Assembly (NCBI GenBank): GCA_046154185.1
Contig: JBJXGE010000070.1
Coordinates: 258,725-322,724 of the forward strand
Source: JBJXGE01 sp046154185
Lineage (GTDB): Bacteria > Planctomycetota > UBA8108 > UBA1146 > JAJFFE01
DNA: 64,000 nt
Direction: 5' to 3'
The notes under the pieces: generated by a model
Seen by the model: only the letters and a program-made list of their open reading frames with translations
Told to the model about the DNA's origin: nothing
Database searches by the model: none
Position numbers and translations under genes: made by a program
In this document: positions 1 through 9,441 of the stretch, piece after piece
Position numbering within the stretch: the first letter of the stretch is position 1
Layout: each line of letters begins with the position of its first letter

Positions 1-1
1 C

Positions 2-3000
2 GCCGTACGAGCGCTCCTCTGGCCGCGCGAGGCAAAAGACAACACGTACTGCGAACTCGCGGCGCGTTTCGTCGATGGCGAACACGAGTACTTCGTCGAG
101 CGGCGGGGCCCGAACATTTTTTGGCAACGCGAAGGTCGCGTGTGCGATCCGCCGCCGCTGCCGACAATCCATGAGTCGTATTGTTTCACGATCGCAGTAG
201 AGGCGCTGCGCGACACGAGCGCGGAAGACACGGAACTCTCTGCCGCACTCGCGCGCGAACTCGCCGGCGGCTACGACGAAGCTGCGCTCCTGCAGCGCGC
301 GCCGTATCTCGTCGGCTCGCGCTTTGGCCAACTCGAGGCCAATGCGCTCAGCGAATCTCTACGAGAGCGCGAGCAACTACGGAACAAGCAGGCGGCGCTC
401 AAGGCCCAAGAGTCGGTGCTTGACGACGAACGCACGCGCTTGCAACTCGCAGGAGAGGCGGCGGCGGATGTGCGGCGGCTCGAGCGCTTGCGCGACTGGC
501 ACGACGAGCAAGCGAAAATCGATCGTACGTCGGCGGTCATCGCGACGATGCCCGAACCGTTGCGGCATCTTCACGGCGATGAAGTGACGCGACTCGAACC
601 GCTCAAGCGGCGGCGCGTGGAAGCGCGCGAAGCGCTGCGCGACTGCGAACGCGCGCACTCGCGTGCCGCAGCAGAAATCGCAATGCTCGAGCTGAAAGCG
701 CCATTACCTCCCGGCCTCCTTGAATCGTGGAGCGCACGCGAGCGACAACTCGAAAGCGAGGAGCGCGAGGCGCGGCAACTCGAACAAGAACTCGCCCGCT
801 TACGCGGCACCGCAGCACTCACGAGCGACAACACGATGGCACCGACGCTTGCGGGGCCGAGTTCGGAACTCGCAAGCGCGCTCGCCGCGCATGTGAAACA
901 CGCCGAGGAACTCTTGCGAGATCGCGCCCAGATCGACGTCGAACTCGCACGCATCGACGCGCTCCGCAAGAACGGCGAAATCGCCGAGGCGTCGCACCCA
1001 GAACGCGGCGCAACGCTCCTCAGGCGCTGGTTGAGCGCTCCCGTGGACGCGCGACGCGCGCTCTGGATCGCCAGCGGCATCTCGGCCGCCATGACGCTTG
1101 GCTTAGCATTCTCCATCGCGATGAGCCCGACCGTTACGGCGTGGCAGTGGTGGGCGCTCGGCGCGGCGATTCCGCCGCTCGCGATGTTGTGGTGGGTCGC
1201 GCAACACGCGGCGTGGAAGGCGCGCGCGGACGCGCGTACCGAGTTTTGCACTTTGCCACTGGCGGCCCCGAGTGACTGGGGCCCCGAAGCGGTCACACGG
1301 CGACTCGTCGAACTCGATGACGAAGTAAGCGCCGCGCGCGCTGTCGCGTTGCGCGCGGAACGACGCGACACATTGCTCGCCCAACGTGTTCACCTCGATG
1401 CAAAGGACCGGGAACACCGCGCGGCAGGCGCCGCACTCGCGAGCCGTTTGGGACTCGAGGCGCCGGCGAACCCGCTCTCACTCTGGGCAACGGGGCATGA
1501 ACTTCTGCGCCGCGCTGACGATGCTGCGACGTTTCGCGGTCGAGAATCGGAACATGCGCACGCGCGCTCGCGCGTGGCCGCGCTCGTCGCTGCGCTCGCA
1601 CGTGAACTCACCGAATGGTTGCCCTCGCCGCTCGCGGACGATGCGCACGCTGTGCGCCAGGCGCTCAAGCGTTTGGCAGCGGCCGACGCGACAGTGCGTG
1701 CCGCCGCGGAACTCGCCCGCGAAGCCGCACGACAGCTCGACGAGGCGCGTCGCCTGCTTGCGAATATCGAAATTTCCATCGCCGACATCTACCGCGGCGT
1801 CGCCATCGCCGTCGACGACGAAGCGCTGTTGAGCGAACTCTGTGAACGACGCCCTGCGTATCAGCAACTCGTCGAAGAGCAGCGGGGTGCGGAGAACCGC
1901 GCGGCCGCGCTGCGCGCCGAGCTCGAGGCGCAGCCGACGCTGTTCGAACTGTCGCGCGCGGACACAGAGTTGGCGCTCGAGCGCGCACGGGCTACCGCGC
2001 TCAAACGCGAAGAGCTGCTCAAATCGATCACGCTGCTCGAGAACCAACTGGAAGCGGCTCGCTCGGGACATACGCTAGAGGACGCGCTCGCCGATGTCGC
2101 CGCGTGTCGTCATGCACTCGACGACCGTTTCGGCGCGGCGCTGTTCAGTGGCGCTGCCACGTGGCTCGTCAAAGAAGCCGCCGCGGAGCAACGCGCGCGC
2201 AACGAACCGAGCGTCCTCAAACAGGCCGCCGACTGGTTTGCGCTCTTTACGCGCTATCGCTATGAACTCGTGAGTGACCGAGCGCCGAGCGCGTCGCAAC
2301 GCCTCGAGTTTCGCGCGCGCGAAGCTCCCAGCGGGCGCGGCATCGCGCTCGGTGAACTTTCGACCGGGACGCGGGCACAACTGCTCCTCGCCGTGCGGCT
2401 CGCACACGCCGTTGGGCGCGAGCGCGGCGTCGAAGTGCCGTTTTTTCTCGATGAAGTGTTGGCCTCGAGCGACCCCGAGCGGCGCGCCGCCATCGTCGAG
2501 AGCCTGTTCGAACTCGCGAGTGAATCGCATCGACAGTTCTTCTATCTGTCCTGTCAACCCGCCGAGGTCGAGGCGTTCCGCGCGCTCGCCGCTCGGCGCG
2601 CGCCGGACCTCGTCCAGTGCATCGATCTCGGCGCGCTGCGGGGTCGACTCGCGATGGCGCCGGATGGCGCCGCGTTGCGCGCGATCGAATTGCCGCACGC
2701 GCCCGCGCCGATGGTCGGGGAAGCGCCGGAGTCTTACGCGCGGCGAATCTCAGTGCCGGCACTCGCGATGGAGCGTGGCGCCGCCGCGCTGCACCTCTTC
2801 TATTTGTTCACGGACGAGCTCGCGCTCCTCTATCGTCTGCTCAGCCAACGCCTCGAGTCGGTCGGTCAACTTGAACTCTTGCTCCGAAGTGAAAGCGCGC
2901 GCACATCGTTCACCGCGGCAGAACGCGAACAACTGGCGGTTCGCGTCGCCGTCGCGCACGCGGCCGCGGATGCTTGGCAGATCGGCCGCAGCCGCCGCTG

Positions 3001-3346
3001 CGACGCGGACTTCTTCATCGATGCCGGCGTCAGCGAGACGTTTCTCGAACAGATCCTGCGCGTTGCGAGCGAACTGAATTGGAATACTGCCGCCGTGCTC
3101 ACCGAGATTGAGCGACTCCCCCGCTTCCAAAAGAAGCGGCTCGAGCACTTGCGCGACCTCGCAACGGCGCGCGGCCTCATCGATTCGCGACCGCCACTCG
3201 ACGCCGAACACTTCGCCCGCTACATCGGCGATTGCCTTGTGCCGCACGTCGGCGCGGGCCGCACGACCGCCGCGCAGGTCGCCACGCTCGCCGCCGAATG
3301 GTGGAGCCGATTGGGCAGCACCGAACCCGTTGCGGCCGCGGTTTGA
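2..3346 (+). CDS. SbcC/YhaN-type coiled-coil ATPase (5' end missing)
   Basis: The reading frame is open from base 2, so the gene begins upstream of the window and its N-terminal Walker A is not visible; the GTG at 140 is internal. Long heptad-rich stretches surround two adjacent hydrophobic segments (about bases 1065-1215), as in YhaN-type SMC-like ATPases. The C-terminal ATPase half shows an ABC signature (LSTGTRAQ, near 2357) followed by a Walker B/D-loop (FFLDEVLASSD, near 2441). About 270 further residues of unknown function follow. Members of this family act in DNA double-strand-break or end processing, usually beside a SbcD-like phosphoesterase, which would lie to the left of the window. 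The family call is good; the precise role is inferred. Confidence 0.8.
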   Translation, partial: AVRALLWPREAKDNTYCELAARFVDGEHEYFVERRGPNIFWQREGRVCDPPPLPTIHESYCFTIAVEALRDTSAEDTELSAALARELAGGYDEAALLQRAPYLVGSRFGQLEANALSESLREREQLRNKQAALKAQESVLDDERTRLQLAGEAAADVRRLERLRDWHDEQAKIDRTSAVIATMPEPLRHLHGDEVTRLEPLKRRRVEAREALRDCERAHSRAAAEIAMLELKAPLPPGLLESWSARERQLESEEREARQLEQELARLRGTAALTSDNTMAPTLAGPSSELASALAAHVKHAEELLRDRAQIDVELARIDALRKNGEIAEASHPERGATLLRRWLSAPVDARRALWIASGISAAMTLGLAFSIAMSPTVTAWQWWALGAAIPPLAMLWWVAQHAAWKARADARTEFCTLPLAAPSDWGPEAVTRRLVELDDEVSAARAVALRAERRDTLLAQRVHLDAKDREHRAAGAALASRLGLEAPANPLSLWATGHELLRRADDAATFRGRESEHAHARSRVAALVAALARELTEWLPSPLADDAHAVRQALKRLAAADATVRAAAELAREAARQLDEARRLLANIEISIADIYRGVAIAVDDEALLSELCERRPAYQQLVEEQRGAENRAAALRAELEAQPTLFELSRADTELALERARATALKREELLKSITLLENQLEAARSGHTLEDALADVAACRHALDDRFGAALFSGAATWLVKEAAAEQRARNEPSVLKQAADWFALFTRYRYELVSDRAPSASQRLEFRAREAPSGRGIALGELSTGTRAQLLLAVRLAHAVGRERGVEVPFFLDEVLASSDPERRAAIVESLFELASESHRQFFYLSCQPAEVEAFRALAARRAPDLVQCIDLGALRGRLAMAPDGAALRAIELPHAPAPMVGEAPESYARRISVPALAMERGAAALHLFYLFTDELALLYRLLSQRLESVGQLELLLRSESARTSFTAAEREQLAVRVAVAHAAADAWQIGRSRRCDADFFIDAGVSETFLEQILRVASELNWNTAAVLTEIERLPRFQKKRLEHLRDLATARGLIDSRPPLDAEHFARYIGDCLVPHVGAGRTTAAQVATLAAEWWSRLGSTEPVAAAV

Positions 3347-3377
3347 ACTGGAGAGTTCGCAGTTCTCGCGTCCGCTC

Positions 3378-3398
3378 CTTCAACCTGAACGGTTGAAG
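3378..3398. terminator. Hairpin between convergent genes
   Basis: An 8-bp perfect stem (CTTCAACC / GGTTGAAG) with a 5-nt loop lies in the 69-bp gap between the convergent ATPase and phospholipase D genes. Neither strand has a T-run after it, so it may act as a weak bidirectional terminator or only as a 3'-end stabiliser. Confidence 0.4.
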
Positions 3399-3415
3399 AG
3401 AGCAAAGCCCCGTTG

Positions 3416-5128
3416 CTACGCGAAGAGCTCGCGGTCGCGGATCTTTCGTGCGTTCGTATAGTCTTTGTCCCACCACGGCTTCTCCCCCGCCTTGCGCGGC
3501 GGGCGCGCGAGAGCGAGTTTCTTGCGCGCCGTTTTGGATTCCTTCTGCGCCACTCGAAAGTGATAGTGGTCGAAAATGCGCAGCGCCTCGATCATGTAGG
3601 AGACAGCGACGCGGCGGTTGCGGATGAGGAGCAGGTTCTCGCCGTTCTTCGCGTCCGCTGACGCCGAAAAGTTGTACGAGCCGAGATAGACCCGAGCGGT
3701 CGGCTTGTCGAAGTCGATGACCACGAACTTGTGATGCAGGCGGTTGCCGCCGCCACCAGTGGGCTCCGACTTGAATGGCTCCGGCACGTCCTTCCCCAGC
3801 GCCGAGGGATAGACTGGCACAACATTGCCGTCGGGTTTCTGGAGCTCGATGCCGCCGACTTTGCGGTCGGAAATGCCATAGACGAATTTCGTCTTATCGT
3901 TCGTGACTTTTTCGATCGCGTCCCGGATGACGCCGGGCGTCTGATAAAGAAACGCAAGAGAGTAGAACAAGCTCGACTTCGTGTTGCCGATATCGGCGGC
4001 GATCGTCGCGAGCATGGAGTTCGCCGGCGCGTAGGGAGTGAAGCCGACGTGCGCGTTGATGTCGCTCCACCCTATGCTCGTCAATTTCGCAGAGGCGGTG
4101 CCGCTGAAGCCGGCGACGCTGCTGTTGTCCCAATAGTCGTTGAACGCCGCGTCAAACGCTTTGACCGCCTTGCGGCCGCGCAGCACCAGCGCATTATTGG
4201 CCTGCACGAAGAAACCGCGCCAAGTGAAGTTGGTCGAGCCGCAGACGACAGCTTTGACCTTGGGACCTTCGACCACGATGGTCTTATTGTGCTGAAGCTT
4301 GCCCATGTGCTGCCGTTTGACGTTTTCCGCCCCGGCTGTTGCTGCGAGTCGCCGCTCTGCTTGCGTCTCGGCGGAGTCCGCTTCGCCGTGCGGGCCGTCG
4401 TCATCGATGATCACTTTCAGACGGTCTCCGAGCTGCTCGAGGCGCGACACCACGTCGGGCTCGCCGAGGTCGTAGGCCACCACACGGACGCGCGCCTTCC
4501 GATCGGCGATCGCTTCGTCGAGCACCTCCAGAATGGCGTCGCGCGCCTCGAAACCCATCCACGCCAACGCTTGCTTGGCCTTGGGATGGCTCGGAACGAA
4601 GGTCAGACCCGCGTCGGCCGACTTCGGCAGCAGCGTCGAAATCGGCGCGACGGACTCGTAGCGATCGACAAACGATTGTGACGACACGAAGCCGCGCGTG
4701 AAGGTGACATTGAGCCGCCCCGGATAAGTTTCGCGCCGCAATTCGATCGCCGCCGTGTGCGGTTCGCCGTAGCTCAGTTCGTCTTGGTCGTTCATGAAGA
4801 CCGGAGTCACCATGTAGACGAAATCGCCGAGCAGCTCGGCGTTGCGCGGAAAGTGCACCCAGCGGAATTTCTGGATCGGCGACAACCGGGTCGAGAGCAG
4901 GTTCGGGATGACCTCGCCGGTGGCGCCAAGAAAAGTCAGCCGATTCTTCAGCGCGAAAAACTTGTCGCCCCCGGGCTCGCGATACTCGATGGCAAAGCCG
5001 ACGAAGTCTTTCGGCGGCTTACCCTTCTTCCAGTTCATCGCAACAAGCGTCATGCCGTCGCCGCGATGGAGCTTGAGCGTAAAGAGCGCCGCTGTGTTGG
5101 TGCCGCTTACCTGAAAATCGCTCGCCAT
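3416..5128 (-). CDS. Phospholipase D-like (HKD) protein
   Basis: A 570-aa protein with two PLD-superfamily half-sites. The first is HNKTIVVE (H280, K282, with E287 where Asp is usual) followed by GSTNF. The second is HHKFVVID (H465, K467, D472) followed by GSYNFS. Two HKD half-sites normally build one active site that hydrolyses phosphodiesters through a phospho-histidine intermediate. No signal peptide or membrane segment is evident. The ATG at 5128 was chosen because GGAG lies 8 nt upstream; the reading frame stays open to 5314, and an ATG at 5134 is too close to that site. The substrate (lipid, nucleic acid or other) cannot be told from the sequence. It is convergent with the upstream ATPase gene. 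Confidence 0.8.
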   Translation of the reverse strand: MASDFQVSGTNTAALFTLKLHRGDGMTLVAMNWKKGKPPKDFVGFAIEYREPGGDKFFALKNRLTFLGATGEVIPNLLSTRLSPIQKFRWVHFPRNAELLGDFVYMVTPVFMNDQDELSYGEPHTAAIELRRETYPGRLNVTFTRGFVSSQSFVDRYESVAPISTLLPKSADAGLTFVPSHPKAKQALAWMGFEARDAILEVLDEAIADRKARVRVVAYDLGEPDVVSRLEQLGDRLKVIIDDDGPHGEADSAETQAERRLAATAGAENVKRQHMGKLQHNKTIVVEGPKVKAVVCGSTNFTWRGFFVQANNALVLRGRKAVKAFDAAFNDYWDNSSVAGFSGTASAKLTSIGWSDINAHVGFTPYAPANSMLATIAADIGNTKSSLFYSLAFLYQTPGVIRDAIEKVTNDKTKFVYGISDRKVGGIELQKPDGNVVPVYPSALGKDVPEPFKSEPTGGGGNRLHHKFVVIDFDKPTARVYLGSYNFSASADAKNGENLLLIRNRRVAVSYMIEALRIFDHYHFRVAQKESKTARKKLALARPPRKAGEKPWWDKDYTNARKIRDRELFA

Positions 5129-5581
5129 CAACATTTCTCCGGTCGTTCGATCGTGCCCTAGTCCTAGTTTTGGTTCGGCAGTTTCGCGGGGAATCGACTG
5201 AACTGCCAGCAGGAATCTCCGCCTGAGTTCCTCTGGCCCTTTTTGACTCGCCGGCAAGGCCCTGTGCTCCCGGCACCAACCACGGCCGCTCGCAGCTGCG
5301 ACCATTGTGGACAATAAAGTCCTGAAAACTGCGTGACGGTTGGTTGGCCGGATTGGCCGATGGACGTGTACTCCCGGCTCTTCGTGTTCCGCGGTGGTAC
5401 GACTCCCCTTCTAACTTTTGCGAAGCGTTTCCCGTCCCTGAGAACGAATCGCGCTTTCCGCGCGGCGCCGCGCGTCGCTGCGCTTGGCCCCGCGTTTGCC
5501 CGACACCTTCGGAACGGGGGCGTAAAGCCGCACCGTGCGTGCGCGACTCGAGGAGTCACTCGCCAGTTGGGAGCTTCACCA
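5129..5581. other. Divergent intergenic region before the nos operon
   Basis: About 450 bp between the divergent phospholipase D-like and cytochrome c genes. The frame of the cytochrome gene is open back to 5333, but the residues encoded there are unlike a protein and the good ribosome site lies at 5582. A perfect inverted repeat ATTGT-GG-ACAAT sits at 5304-5315 and could be an operator. I see no convincing FNR box (TTGAT-N4-ATCAA) or sigma-70 promoter. Confidence 0.3.
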
Positions 5582-6466
5582 ATGTCATCGCAATTCGATC
5601 CGCAACGTGAGAAGTCACTTCCTACCAACCAGCCCAGCGCGCGGCCGCGCGGACAGTTCGCGGATTTCCGAAACGCATTGCTGGTCGCTGCGGTCCTGCT
5701 CGTGCCGGTTCTGGGCTGGTGCGTCAGGCTCTATTGGGTCGCAAGCGCCTACGATCGCATCGCGTGGGCCGCGCCGCCCCCGCCGCCGCCGGTCGCCGAA
5801 GTCGCGCACGGCCGCGACTTATTCCAAATGATTTGTGTTCCCTGCCACGGCCCCAACGGGGAAGGCGTCACCAGCCTCGGAAAGAACATCGCCAGAAGCA
5901 ACTTCATCGCGCTCAGAAGCGATGCAGAATTGCGCGAGTTCATCACGCAAGGGCGACCCGAGGCGTTGCCCTTGCCGATGCCTCCTAAGGGCGGGCGCGA
6001 AGATCTCACGGACGCCGACATCGCGCACATCGTCACGTATGTGCGCTGCCTGCAAGACCCGCGTCGCATGCCGGAACTCCCGCCGCCCGCACCGATCGCG
6101 GTCGCGCCGCCGACCGCAGCCGAGCAGGCCAAAGCACTCGAAGCGGCGGGCGGTAACGCCGAGCTCGCGGAGTACATCGCGTACGGCGCGAAGCTCTTCT
6201 CGACGGTTTGTATCGCTTGCCACGGCGCTGGCGGCGTCGGCATCAAGGGAAACGGCAAACCGCTCGTGAACAACGAGTTCGTGCGCAGCCTCGATGACGA
6301 TGCGCTGTTGGCGTTCGTGAAAAGCGGGCGAAACCCCGGCGACCCCAAGAACACGACGGGCATCGCCATGCCCCCGAAAGGCGGCAACCCCGCGCTCTCC
6401 GAAGATGACCTGCTCGACATCATCTCGTACTTGCGCACGCTGTCGCCCGGAAAACCCAATCCCTGA
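5582..6466 (+). CDS. Membrane-anchored dihaem cytochrome c
   Basis: A 294-aa protein with one N-terminal membrane segment (about residues 31-50), a proline-rich linker and two class I cytochrome c domains. The haem sites are CVPCH (C85, C88, H89) and CIACH (C210, C213, H214). Likely distal Met ligands lie in MPPKGG motifs at M133 and M263. The ATG at 5582 has GGGAG 8 nt upstream. It is the first gene of the nos cluster, 81 bp ahead of nosZ, so it is probably the periplasmic electron donor to nitrous oxide reductase. This role is analogous to NosC-type cytochromes of clade II nos operons, but here two haem domains are fused in one chain. The haem sites are certain; the partner is inferred from position. 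Confidence 0.88.
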   Translation: MSSQFDPQREKSLPTNQPSARPRGQFADFRNALLVAAVLLVPVLGWCVRLYWVASAYDRIAWAAPPPPPPVAEVAHGRDLFQMICVPCHGPNGEGVTSLGKNIARSNFIALRSDAELREFITQGRPEALPLPMPPKGGREDLTDADIAHIVTYVRCLQDPRRMPELPPPAPIAVAPPTAAEQAKALEAAGGNAELAEYIAYGAKLFSTVCIACHGAGGVGIKGNGKPLVNNEFVRSLDDDALLAFVKSGRNPGDPKNTTGIAMPPKGGNPALSEDDLLDIISYLRTLSPGKPNP

Positions 6467-6547
6467 ACTCGAAGACCGATTGAACTGGCTGGCGCACGAG
6501 CCCGAACGCTTGGACCGCGCGCCCTAACTCGAATTGGAGACGGAAAC

Positions 6548-8659
6548 ATGTTTGCGCCGACCCGATTCTCGCGCGTCAAGGTGGCGCTCGTCGTTTACCT
6601 CGTGACTTTGGTCTCGGTCGTGGCGTTCTCGGCGCCCGCGCTTGCTCAGGAGAGCGGCCGTCGCCGACGCGGCGGCGCGGCCGAAGCAAAGCCCATGGAG
6701 CTGAGTCCGGCGCAAGTCGAACAACTCACGAAAATCGCGAACGAGCGGCGGCTGAACCTCGATGATCTGCTCGCGGCGGCGAAGACGTTCACGCCGAGCG
6801 GCCGCCACGATGAATACGTGCTGTTCTCGTCCGGCGGGCAAAGCGGTCAGGTGTTCGCGATCGGCGTGCCGAGTATGCGGCTGCTGCGCTCGATTGCGGT
6901 GTTCACGCCCGAATCTTGGCAAGGCTACGGCTTCGCGGGCGCGAACGATCACGTGCTCGAGTCGCTCAAGATCAATGGCAAACTCAACGCTTGGGGCGAC
7001 ACGCATCACCCGGCGTTGTCCGAGACCAAAGGCGATTACGACGGGCAGTTCTTGTTCATCGGCGACAAGGCCAACGCGCGCCTCGGCGTCATCGATCTAC
7101 GCGACTGGGAGACCAAGCAGATCGTCAAGAACCCGCTCACCATGAGCGATCACGGCGCCGCGTTCGTGACGCCGAATACCGAGTATGTCATCGAGGGCGG
7201 GCAATACGGAACGGTGCTCGGTTACGGATACGCACCACCCGAGGATTACAAAAAGTCATACCGCGGCATGGTGACGATGTGGAAATTCGACCGCGCAAAG
7301 GGGCGCTTCGACGTCGAGAAGTCCTTCGCGCTCGAGCTGCCGCCCTACTGGCAAGACCTGGCCGACGCCGGCAAGGGCGTGAGCGACGGCTATTTCTTCG
7401 TGAACTCCTTTAACGTCGAAATGGCGGCCGGCGGCGTCGAGAAAGGCAATCCGCCCTTCGAGGCCGGCGCGAGCAAACGCGACATGGATTATCTGCACAT
7501 TGTCGATTGGAAAAAGGCTGAGCAGGTTTTTGCGGCCGGCAAGGCCAAGCGCATCAATGGCTTCCCCGTGATCACAATCGATACCAGCGTGGCGGAAGGC
7601 GTGCTCTACTTCGCGCCCGAGCCGAAAAGCCCGCACGGTGTCGACGTGACACCGAATGGGCAGTTCATGGTTGTGGCCGGGAAACTCGATCCGCACGTGA
7701 CGGTGTACAGCATCGATAAGATCAAGGCCGCGATCGCCGCGAAGAAATTCAGCGGCGCGGATGAGTTCGGCGTGCCGATACTCGACTTTGCGTCGGTGGT
7801 CGAGGCGCAGGTTGAGCTCGGCCTCGGCCCCCTGCACACGCAGTTCGATGACAAAGGCTACGCATACACGTCGCTATTCCTTGACTCGGCGGTCGCGCGC
7901 TGGAGCCTCGGCGGCGAGTACGCGAAGCTGCACGAGGAACAGCCGTGGAAGTTCGTTCACAAGACGCCGGTTCAATACAACATCGGCCACCTGTGCGCGG
8001 CCGAGGGCGACTCCGCGAGTCCGGATGGCCGCTACTTGATCTCGATGTCGAAGTGGTCGGTCGACCGCTTCCTCCCGACCGGACCGCTGCTTCCGCAGAA
8101 CTTCCAACTGCTCGACATCAGCGCGCCGGGCACGACCATGCCGGTGATCTACGACCTGCCGATCGGCGTCGGTGAGCCGCACTACTGCCAGATGATCAAG
8201 AGCGACAAGCTGAAGAGCTGGACCGTTTACCCAGAGGTCGGCTGGAACCCGCATACGCAGTCGCTCGACCCGCGGGCGCCGAAGAAGGGTGATGAAGGCG
8301 TGACGCGCGAGGGCAGTAACGTGCTCGTGAAGATGACCGCGATTCGCAGCCACTTCTTCCCCGAACACGTCGAGGTCAACGAGGGGGATTCCGTGACTTG
8401 GCGCATCACTGCGCTCGAGACAGCACAAGACGCGACGCACGGCTTCTGCATCGGCGGCCACAACGTCAACCTCTCGCTCGAGCCGGGCGAGTTCGCGGAG
8501 TTTACTTTTGTCGCCGACCGCCCGGGCACGTACCCCTTCTACTGCACGGAGTTCTGCTCCGCGCTGCACCTTGAGATGATGGGTTACTTCCACGTGAAGC
8601 CGAAACTCGCTGGAGCGCCGCCGAGTCCGCCGGTCGGGAAAACGCAGTCGACACAGTAA
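6548..8659 (+). CDS. nosZ: Nitrous oxide reductase, clade II (Sec-exported)
   Basis: A 703-aa protein, the terminal enzyme of denitrification, reducing N2O to N2 in the periplasm. The N-terminus is a plain Sec-type signal (hydrophobic core, cleavage after ALA near residue 33) with no twin-arginine motif before the core, which is the clade II (atypical) type. The central part has the beta-propeller features of NosZ with scattered CuZ-site His. The C-terminal cupredoxin domain carries the CuA ligands in CTEFCSALHLEMM (C666, C670, H674, M677). The length is slightly above the usual 630-680. GGAG lies 8 nt before the ATG. The remaining nos genes follow directly downstream. Confidence 0.97.
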   Translation: MFAPTRFSRVKVALVVYLVTLVSVVAFSAPALAQESGRRRRGGAAEAKPMELSPAQVEQLTKIANERRLNLDDLLAAAKTFTPSGRHDEYVLFSSGGQSGQVFAIGVPSMRLLRSIAVFTPESWQGYGFAGANDHVLESLKINGKLNAWGDTHHPALSETKGDYDGQFLFIGDKANARLGVIDLRDWETKQIVKNPLTMSDHGAAFVTPNTEYVIEGGQYGTVLGYGYAPPEDYKKSYRGMVTMWKFDRAKGRFDVEKSFALELPPYWQDLADAGKGVSDGYFFVNSFNVEMAAGGVEKGNPPFEAGASKRDMDYLHIVDWKKAEQVFAAGKAKRINGFPVITIDTSVAEGVLYFAPEPKSPHGVDVTPNGQFMVVAGKLDPHVTVYSIDKIKAAIAAKKFSGADEFGVPILDFASVVEAQVELGLGPLHTQFDDKGYAYTSLFLDSAVARWSLGGEYAKLHEEQPWKFVHKTPVQYNIGHLCAAEGDSASPDGRYLISMSKWSVDRFLPTGPLLPQNFQLLDISAPGTTMPVIYDLPIGVGEPHYCQMIKSDKLKSWTVYPEVGWNPHTQSLDPRAPKKGDEGVTREGSNVLVKMTAIRSHFFPEHVEVNEGDSVTWRITALETAQDATHGFCIGGHNVNLSLEPGEFAEFTFVADRPGTYPFYCTEFCSALHLEMMGYFHVKPKLAGAPPSPPVGKTQSTQ

Positions 8660-8742
8660 GCAACGAAGCGAAGTAGCGCGCCGGCGCGAGTGCGGCCATG
8701 GGCGGTCGCCGGCGCGCAACACTCCAGCCGTGGGATGCAACC

Positions 8743-9441
8743 ATGACAAGATTTCTTGGCACGATGTTCGGACCGCGAGTGTCGCCCGAAGAGCTGCGCG
8801 CGAATCGGCTGCGCTATTTGGCGCCGACGTTGTTCTTCATGGCGGCGCGGGTGCTGCTGATCGTGTCGATCTTTCTTCCATACTGGCACATGGAGCTGGA
8901 CGCGCCGCAGTATCCGAACGGCCTTTTTCTTACTGCATACGTGAACCATCTCGCGGGCGACGTCAAGGAGATCGATGGGCTCAATCACTACATCGGCATG
9001 CGGCCGCTCGGCGACGCGGCGAAGTACGAGCGGGCGGCATCCATCTGGGCGATTCTCGCGATGTTCTTGCTGATCGAAGGAGCCGCGTTCGTGCACAGCC
9101 GCTGGGCGGTGGCGCTGGTGTTACCGGCCGCGCTGTTCCCCGTCGGCTTCCTTGTGGATCTCTACTACTGGATGGCGACCTTTGGTCAGAACCTCGATCC
9201 GAACGCGCCGCTCTCGGCGTCGGTCAAGCCGTTCACACCGACCTTGCTCGGCGAAGGCGGGCTCGGGCAATTCAAGACGTACTCCGAAGTCGGACACGGT
9301 TTCTGGCTCGCGACGATGTGCTCGGTGCTCATCATCGTGGCTGTCGTGTTCCATCGGCGCGCCTATAAGCCGCTTTTCGAACGGGAGTTCGCCGACCGAG
9401 CGCGTGCGCAAACCGACGCGCTCGCTGCGGAGGCGCCGTGA
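8743..9441 (+). CDS. nosB: NosB-like polytopic membrane protein of the nos operon
   Basis: A 232-aa integral membrane protein with about four or five hydrophobic segments. The first has a PTLFFMAARVLLIVSIFLPYW core, and the family-like motifs YPNGL and LNHYIGM follow. It lies between nosZ and nosD, where clade II nos clusters typically carry nosB, a membrane protein of unclear biochemical function. The ATG at 8743 is preferred because the residues from the upstream ATG at 8698 look non-coding; an in-between start is possible, as the ribosome site is weak. Its stop overlaps the GTG start of nosD (GTGA, 9438-9441), implying translational coupling. The symbol rests on position and motif resemblance. 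Confidence 0.75.
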   Translation: MTRFLGTMFGPRVSPEELRANRLRYLAPTLFFMAARVLLIVSIFLPYWHMELDAPQYPNGLFLTAYVNHLAGDVKEIDGLNHYIGMRPLGDAAKYERAASIWAILAMFLLIEGAAFVHSRWAVALVLPAALFPVGFLVDLYYWMATFGQNLDPNAPLSASVKPFTPTLLGEGGLGQFKTYSEVGHGFWLATMCSVLIIVAVVFHRRAYKPLFEREFADRARAQTDALAAEAP

